A stretch of 10,985 nt of DNA, taken from Firmicutes bacterium UBA6226. Its GTDB lineage: Bacteria > Bacillota_A > Clostridia > Peptostreptococcales > Acidaminobacteraceae. The translations under genes and the position numbers were made by a program. This document shows positions 6,529 through 10,985 of the stretch, piece after piece (position 1 is the first letter of the stretch; each line of letters starts with the position of its first letter). The stretch is taken from the NCBI GenBank assembly GCA_002441045.1, contig DJWQ01000110.1:5213-16197 (forward strand), written 5' to 3'. The notes beneath the pieces were generated by a model. The model did not search any database, was not told the DNA's origin, and was given only the letters and a program-made list of their open reading frames with translations.

Positions 6529-8319
6529 CTATTTCAGGATTTTTTCGAAAACTGGCCAAATATCTTCTGTTTCAAATCCACGTCTCCAAGTCGCTGCACC
6601 TTTTAAACTTAAGTTATTGACGATATCCAACTTTGAACTTATTGTTTCAGCATTTTCGATCCACATCTTAACCTGTGCATCTTCTTCAAAAAAAGTCGCG
6701 TAATAAAGGCGATCTGTTTCGTCCCAAATTGGTTTAAGTTCATATTTTTCTATTAATGCGTTTTGTGATGCCATTCCTATGGCTGAAGATTTGGTTCTAT
6801 ATTGATTCGCAATATCATCTCTTGGATATTCTCGCCATACTCTAGTATATAAAGGGATACCCAGTACTAGCTTGTCAGGAGAGACAACTTCAGTTAACTC
6901 TATCATATGCTCAAGCATCCAATCATACGAAGCAACTGGACCCGATACTGGACTAGAAGCCCAAAATTCATCATAGGTCATTATTATAAGAAAGTCAACG
7001 ATTTTACCTAGCTTCTCATGATCATAGCATTTTGACCAATTATCACTCCCCCCCATAACAGTTACATCCATTGAAAGAACCAAATCTTCTTGATTCATAT
7101 AGATCGATAACTCTGCTATAAAATGTGTCAATGCATCTCGATCTGCTAAATATACATTCTCAAAATCAATATTGATGCCGGAGTAGCCTTTGTTTTTTAC
7201 TTCAAGGACAAGTGATTGTATAAACCGTTCTCTTGAAACTGCATTATGCAAAAAAGCATGTGTAAGATCTATATCAAAGGCATTAGATATTAATGGCCAT
7301 AGGGTTAATCCTTTCTCTTTTGTCCATTTAATGTATTCATCAGAGGGTTTACCAACAAAATCACCATTTGCATTTGATAGTTCATACCATGTCGGCGAAA
7401 TCACATTTAAGTTAGGCATATCAGATATCGTACTAGTATCCGGATTATAGCTATAGACTGCTTCCCATGTCATTACAATTTTGCTAGGTGACTCTTTTTT
7501 TGAAATAATGGTTTCCCTTTTTTTACCCTCACTAATCGAACTTTCTGGGAAGATAGAATTATCAGTCAAGCCATAGACATTCTCATTTGTTAACACCAAA
7601 ACTGAGTTATCATCTAAGTTAAATACAAAAACTGGCTTATTTTTGATATTGGCAACAATCTGTGTCTTTTCAAACAAGTTTTTTAGCTTGTATAGAAAAT
7701 CAAGGCTATACTGTTTTGTTTGATAATGCATGAGTGCTTCTGTGGAATCGAATAACTTGATTTCTTCATTAGAAGAATAAATACGGTAAGGTAAATAACG
7801 ATTCATAACAATTAAGCTACCACCTGATTGATATGGAAATTCATAAAAACCAAGAGCTTCTCCTTCATTAATCTTAGTTAGAGCTGATAAATCAATATAA
7901 ATAGCTTCATTTACTTGAATGATTTCAACTCTATGATCAATAAGCTTTGAATCTATTTTTACGTTACCAAGTTGATCGATTTGAATATGGTGATTCCCAT
8001 CTACAATTGATAAAATAAAGTTATCTGTATCAAATTGACTTGTTATCCACTCCGTTTTCATCTGTTCTATGTTAATAAACGTTCTATTTTCACTTTGTTT
8101 TTTTTGCAACAACCAATCTGAGTTTTCATCAAAAGCTGCAATTTCACCCATTGCGTATATGACTTTCGAAGTTTGTAAAACTGTTTCAGTTGAGTCAAAA
8201 ATTGAAAAAATTTTCCGTCTGATCATCAAATTTTTTTCAACATCTATAGCAAGATAAATTGAGAGTAGCATTGTCACAATGACTAAGATGCTGAATACTG
8301 CAAGTAATGTTTTTTTCAT
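6529..8319 (-). CDS. Membrane-anchored GH18 family glycosidase, YaaH-like
   Basis: This 596-residue protein has an N-terminal signal anchor (about 4-25, AVFSILVIVTMLLSIYLAI), a long region at 30-285 I cannot assign, and a GH18 barrel at about 285-590. The GH18 hallmark reads YSGINIDFENV (379-389), with D385 and the catalytic acid E387. The first Asp of the classic DxxDxDxE is replaced by Asn383, as in some YaaH/SleL-type members. Other barrel motifs are IIMTYDEFW (445-453), LGIPLYTRVW (486-495) and the last strand KGAATWRRGFE (573-583). Family members cut peptidoglycan or chitin-like glycans; YaaH acts on spore cortex. No LysM domain is seen. The ATG follows GAGGAG. The gene leads an operon with the small membrane protein and the FAD protein, and a DnaA-box-like cluster lies upstream. 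Its substrate is unproven. Confidence 0.9.
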   Translation of the reverse strand: MKKTLLAVFSILVIVTMLLSIYLAIDVEKNLMIRRKIFSIFDSTETVLQTSKVIYAMGEIAAFDENSDWLLQKKQSENRTFINIEQMKTEWITSQFDTDNFILSIVDGNHHIQIDQLGNVKIDSKLIDHRVEIIQVNEAIYIDLSALTKINEGEALGFYEFPYQSGGSLIVMNRYLPYRIYSSNEEIKLFDSTEALMHYQTKQYSLDFLYKLKNLFEKTQIVANIKNKPVFVFNLDDNSVLVLTNENVYGLTDNSIFPESSISEGKKRETIISKKESPSKIVMTWEAVYSYNPDTSTISDMPNLNVISPTWYELSNANGDFVGKPSDEYIKWTKEKGLTLWPLISNAFDIDLTHAFLHNAVSRERFIQSLVLEVKNKGYSGINIDFENVYLADRDALTHFIAELSIYMNQEDLVLSMDVTVMGGSDNWSKCYDHEKLGKIVDFLIIMTYDEFWASSPVSGPVASYDWMLEHMIELTEVVSPDKLVLGIPLYTRVWREYPRDDIANQYRTKSSAIGMASQNALIEKYELKPIWDETDRLYYATFFEEDAQVKMWIENAETISSKLDIVNNLSLKGAATWRRGFETEDIWPVFEKILK

Positions 8320-8355
8320 GGCAAACTCCTCTTTTCACAGTTTTAGCTGGTGTTC

Positions 8356-8532
8356 TGTGGATAACTATATTTTTAGAATGTTATTTTTACTAGTTCTCAG
8401 GATTCTATCCACATTATCAACATTTTATCAACACTTTACAATTAAACTATTCACATACTTTTATTTATCTATTAACAATTCTATTTATACCTATCAACAG
8501 AAAAAGCGAAAATTTCTTCAATTTCATCCACA
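8356..8532. promoter_or_regulatory. Cluster of DnaA-box-like 9-mers
   Basis: Compared with the consensus TTATCCACA, there is one perfect site on the - strand (8364-8356). On the + strand there are CTATCCACA (8405), TTATCAACA (8414 and 8425), CTATTCACA (8447), CTATTAACA (8469), CTATCAACA (8491) and TCATCCACA (8524). From 8414 on, the start positions differ by 11, 22, 22, 22 and 33 bases. The last two lie within the 3' end of the neighbouring gene. DnaA binding is inferred. The array could control the GH18 operon or titrate DnaA. The 161-base gap between the flanking genes holds this cluster and the promoter listed next. Confidence 0.55.
8402..8431 (-). promoter_or_regulatory. Possible promoter of the GH18 operon
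   Basis: On the - strand, a -35 TTGATA (8431-8426) and a -10 TAGAAT (8407-8402) are 18 bases apart. They overlap the DnaA-box-like sites at 8405, 8414 and 8425, so a protein bound there would compete with RNA polymerase. No terminator is visible between this site and the upstream gene, so read-through is also possible. Confidence 0.4.
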
Positions 8533-9926
8533 GTAAAACCACCTTTTTGCGATGCAATTTCTATTTGCTGCTCTACTGTATTTATACCATCTAAATCTGG
8601 TAGCAAGACACCTTGTTTATAACCTTTACGTACCACTACACCTAATGTTCGTGGGTTAAGATCCTTCAGACTTTCTATCGGTCTAAGTTCTGAAAGCACG
8701 TCTACCTTAATCTCTAAACGATCAAGTTCTTCTAAGTCAACAGGATTAAAACGATTGTCTTTAGAACAAGATGCAACAGCATTTTTTGAAATTTCATATA
8801 GAACATTTCTCTCAGTAGCTCCAATCGTTCCAATACAGCCTCTTAAGCTACCATCCATATGCAAAGAAACAAAGCAGCCTCTTTTGATCTGACTCATTTG
8901 TTTAAACGTGCCACAAGTTAACGTTTGGCCATTAATCGTTAATGTCTCACCTTTTGAAATGACAGTTGGCCTTTTACCCGTTGTTACAAATGCCTCTATC
9001 ACCCTTCTAGCGAAGATAACAATGTCATTCTCATTTTTACGAACTTCTTCATGTCGATGTATGAAGTACCTAGAGAGTTGTTCAACTTCGTCGTCATCAC
9101 TTTCTGAAACAATATCAAGTGAAGCCACAAGATAACCAACGCCAAAAGGTGCTTCATAACTAACTACTTTAGATTCTATTTGATACTGATTCATTACACC
9201 CATCAAAAGCGCATATGACCTTAACCCACATTCCATTGCATTTTCAATGATCTCATAAGGAAACTTGAATATTTCATATGGCTTATTTTGAGCCAGTTTC
9301 GTTTTAATTTCTTGATCAAATTTTTCACCATCTTCATGATATTCATATGGTCCACTATCTTTTAAAGCATGAGACATATCACCACTTGCAATTACTACAA
9401 CCTTCTTGTCCATTTGATGAATAAAATCACCTAAAAGCTCACCATTTTTCATTAGTCGATGATATGAAAAACTACCATAACTCATAGCTATAAGTTTGAA
9501 GTTTTTATACCGTTCGTATATAAAATGGAGCGGCACCAAAATCCCATGATCTAGCTTTGTCTGCACTTTGAAGCTTTTAAACTGTGATTCACTAAGACAG
9601 TAAAAATCTCCTCGTTCTTGCTGATTATAACGTTTAAAATTATTGATGAAATCTTGATCTTTGATAAAGTTGTAACCTAAGCTGTATTCTCCAAATGCTT
9701 TGAAATTACCAAAATAGTTGTCTTGATCATATATGGTGATTGCATCTGAAAAGATTGGCCCATGTGGTGAGATAACAATAATTAAATCCGGTTTTAACCT
9801 TTCAATTTCATCAGCTACTTGATACATTGCGTCTCTCGTCGCTGTGACTTGATGTAATCGATCTCCACCTATCGAATCTATAAAGGCCGGTGCATGAGGC
9901 ATTAAGTATCCTTTTAATAGCGCCAT
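8481..9926 (-). CDS. Memo/LigB-like and AMMECR1 fusion (AmmeMemoRadiSam A-B)
   Basis: This 481-residue protein joins two domains. The first (1-275) is Memo-like, of the class III extradiol dioxygenase (LigB) fold, with possible metal-site residues in PHAP (H11), SPHGP (H55), DHG (H127) and GDMSH (H186). The second (about 290-481) is an AMMECR1 domain with the hallmark LRGCIGTI (361-368). In many bacteria and archaea these two belong to the AmmeMemoRadiSam set with a radical SAM enzyme, whose reaction is not well known; no radical SAM gene lies in this window. I chose the ATG at 9926, eight bases after AAGGAG; the GTG at 9935 overlaps that ribosome binding site. The gene has its own likely promoter and lies after the rplM-rpsI terminator. 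It is probably cytosolic, and its function is unproven. Confidence 0.93.
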   Translation of the reverse strand: MALLKGYLMPHAPAFIDSIGGDRLHQVTATRDAMYQVADEIERLKPDLIIVISPHGPIFSDAITIYDQDNYFGNFKAFGEYSLGYNFIKDQDFINNFKRYNQQERGDFYCLSESQFKSFKVQTKLDHGILVPLHFIYERYKNFKLIAMSYGSFSYHRLMKNGELLGDFIHQMDKKVVVIASGDMSHALKDSGPYEYHEDGEKFDQEIKTKLAQNKPYEIFKFPYEIIENAMECGLRSYALLMGVMNQYQIESKVVSYEAPFGVGYLVASLDIVSESDDDEVEQLSRYFIHRHEEVRKNENDIVIFARRVIEAFVTTGKRPTVISKGETLTINGQTLTCGTFKQMSQIKRGCFVSLHMDGSLRGCIGTIGATERNVLYEISKNAVASCSKDNRFNPVDLEELDRLEIKVDVLSELRPIESLKDLNPRTLGVVVRKGYKQGVLLPDLDGINTVEQQIEIASQKGGFTVDEIEEIFAFSVDRYK

Positions 9927-9953
9927 TATATACACTCCTTTCCGCTTAAGCCT

Positions 9954-9962
9954 ATTATATCA
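9954..9962 (-). promoter_or_regulatory. Extended -10 promoter of the Memo-AMMECR1 gene
   Basis: On the - strand TGATATAAT combines a TGn extension with a perfect -10 box. No good -35 is seen; that place holds T-rich sequence from the terminator tail. It is 28 bases before the ATG and just after the ribosomal operon terminator, which suits an independent promoter. Confidence 0.6.
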
Positions 9963-9984
9963 GATTAACAATAAATAAAAAAAT

Positions 9985-10009
9985 AAAGAGCCACATAAAG
10001 TGGCTCTTT
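9985..10009 (-). terminator. Intrinsic terminator of the rplM-rpsI operon
   Basis: On the - strand AAAGAGCCAC and GTGGCTCTTT form a perfect 10-bp stem around a five-base loop, followed by ATTTTTTTATTT. It lies 20 bases past the rpsI stop. Confidence 0.92.
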
Positions 10010-10029
10010 GAGTCTTCTTTGGAAACAAA

Positions 10030-10425
10030 TTAACGTTTTGAGAACTGAGGTGCTCTTCTCGCTGCTTTGAGACCGTATTTTTTTCTTTCTTTCATTCTTG
10101 AATCTCTTGTTAAGAAACCAGCTGATTTAAGAATGCTTCTATATGATGCGTCTACTTGAAGTAACGCTCTAGAAAGACCGTGTCTGATTGCACCAGCTTG
10201 ACCAGTGTAACCGCCACCTTCTACACGAACAACAACATCGTATTTACCTGCTGTGCTTGTAAGAGATAATGGTCTTTGAACTTCTCTTCTTAAAGTTTCA
10301 AAGTTAAAGTATTCATCAACGCTTCTGCCGTTAACGATGAATTTACCTGTTCCAGGAAGAACTCTAACTCTAGCGATAGATGTTTTTCTTCTTCCAGTAC
10401 CTTGATATTGAACTGTTTTAGCCAT
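10030..10425 (-). CDS. rpsI: 30S ribosomal protein S9
   Basis: S9 (uS9) is part of the small subunit head, and its C-terminal tail reaches the tRNA in the P site. The 131-residue length is usual. Diagnostic stretches are [17 protein letters not shown] (10-26), the middle [20 protein letters not shown] (70-89) and the basic end [20 protein letters not shown], with the conserved terminal SKR. The ATG at 10425 follows a run of seven G residues, a G-rich site rather than the usual GGAGG. The rplM stop is 15 bases upstream, so the two genes form the standard rplM-rpsI operon, ended by a strong terminator. Confidence 0.99.
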   Translation of the reverse strand: MAKTVQYQGTGRRKTSIARVRVLPGTGKFIVNGRSVDEYFNFETLRREVQRPLSLTSTAGKYDVVVRVEGGGYTGQAGAIRHGLSRALLQVDASYRSILKSAGFLTRDSRMKERKKYGLKAARRAPQFSKR

Positions 10426-10440
10426 GAGTCATTCCCCCCC

Positions 10441-10875
10441 TTATCCTTGAATTTCTAAAACTTCTGGTTTTTGAGCTGCATGTTTGTGCTCAGGACCAGC
10501 ATAAACTTTTAGTTTACCGTACATTTGACTACCTAAAGAATTATGTGGAAGCATACCTTTAACAGCAAGTTCGATAACTCTTTCAGGATTTCTTTGATTC
10601 ATTTCTCTGTAAGTTCTTTCTTTAAGATTTCCTACATAACCAGTATGCCATCTGTACATTTTGGCATCCATTTTTTTACCTGTTACTCTAACTTTCTCAG
10701 CGTTAACTATGATAACGAAATCACCGCAATCAACGTGTGGTGTATATATTGGTTTATGTTTTCCTCTTAAAATCTTAGCAACTTCAGCAGCCAAACGACC
10801 TAAAGTTTTGCCTTCAGCGTCTACAACATACCACTTTCTTTCAAGTTCTAGTGGTTTTGCAACATAAGACTTCAT
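10441..10875 (-). CDS. rplM: 50S ribosomal protein L13
   Basis: L13 (uL13) is an early-assembly protein of the large subunit. The 144 residues match the family length. Recognisable stretches are [19 protein letters not shown] (15-33), [20 protein letters not shown] (36-55), the [13 protein letters not shown] segment (77-89) and the MLPHNSLG loop (108-115). The ATG at 10875 follows AAGGAGG by eight bases. It is first in an operon with rpsI, 15 bases downstream. The 5' untranslated region up to the window edge can fold into a nested hairpin and is probably an L13 autoregulatory leader. The promoter lies outside the window. Confidence 0.99.
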   Translation of the reverse strand: MKSYVAKPLELERKWYVVDAEGKTLGRLAAEVAKILRGKHKPIYTPHVDCGDFVIIVNAEKVRVTGKKMDAKMYRWHTGYVGNLKERTYREMNQRNPERVIELAVKGMLPHNSLGSQMYGKLKVYAGPEHKHAAQKPEVLEIQG

Positions 10876-10906
10876 GTGAATCCTCCTTCAAAATTATTTC
10901 ACCGTT

Positions 10907-10985
10907 TTATCTCAAAAACCCGGGGCAGGATTTCTAGATTACAAATTTAATGTCTGTAAACTATACAGACCACAATCTATTTTAA
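10907..10985 (-). ncRNA. Probable L13 (rplM) mRNA leader element
   Basis: On the - strand TAGATT (10979-10974) pairs with AATCTA (10940-10935). Inside this, GTCTGTA (10970-10964) pairs with TACAGAC (10958-10952) around a five-base loop. A GC-rich CCCCGGG stretch follows before the ribosome binding site. L13 leaders that bind L13 and repress translation are known upstream of rplM in low-GC Gram-positive bacteria. The position fits, but I cannot run a covariance model, and the element may continue past the window edge. Confidence 0.55.

Noticed and set aside
6518..6559. Upstream ATG start for the small membrane protein
   Set aside because: It would overlap the GH18 gene and lacks a ribosome binding site; the TTG at 6517 has GGAGG at ideal distance.
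8340..8532. The DnaA-box cluster as a replication origin
   Set aside because: No dnaA, dnaN, rnpA or plasmid replication gene lies nearby, and most boxes are imperfect, so a regulatory or titration site fits better.
1..10985. A defence system, mobile element, prophage, CRISPR array or RNA gene
   Set aside because: No transposase, integrase, direct-repeat array, tRNA-like fold or toxin-antitoxin pair could be seen on either strand.

Overview
The window looks like a chromosomal segment of an AT-rich Bacillota, most likely a member of Clostridia. The clues are strong GGAGG-type ribosome binding sites, a PyrR-type attenuator before an aspartate carbamoyltransferase operon that includes pyrI, a structured leader before rplM-rpsI, and a LeuT-like sodium symporter with a MetS-like small subunit. 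There are no transposases, integrases, CRISPR repeats, tRNAs or rRNAs. The species cannot be fixed from the sequence alone.

Region 1 (1-1830): a divergent regulatory zone followed by pyrBI on the + strand. The pyrB leader has a promoter, a PyrR RNA-binding hairpin and an intrinsic terminator. Facing left on the - strand is a second leader with its own promoter, a PyrR-like hairpin with the same element spacing, and a terminator ending at base 1. It must serve a gene outside the window, so two pyrimidine-responsive transcripts probably diverge here. A perfect palindrome (1805-1830) separates pyrBI from the convergent genes.

Region 2 (1856-4310, - strand): a transport operon. It holds a 12-segment NSS (LeuT-fold) symporter, a 32-residue MetS-like one-helix subunit too short for a usual gene call, a GC-rich hairpin, and a 224-residue four-helix membrane protein of unknown function.

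Region 3 (4371-8480, - strand): a tightly packed three-gene operon. It holds a membrane-anchored GH18 (YaaH-like) glycosidase, a small one-helix membrane protein starting at TTG, and a COG2509-type FAD-dependent dehydrogenase, closed by an intrinsic terminator. The control region holds a cluster of DnaA-box-like 9-mers, most of them spaced in multiples of 11 bp and overlapping a possible promoter. This is the most unusual regulatory signal in the window.

Region 4 (8481-10985, - strand): a Memo/LigB-AMMECR1 fusion protein with its own promoter. Upstream of it is the rplM-rpsI ribosomal protein operon, with a probable L13 leader at the right edge and a strong terminator. No clearly new multi-gene system is present. 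The best candidates for something undescribed are the phased DnaA-box array, the paired divergent PyrR leaders, and the unknown third protein of the transporter operon.
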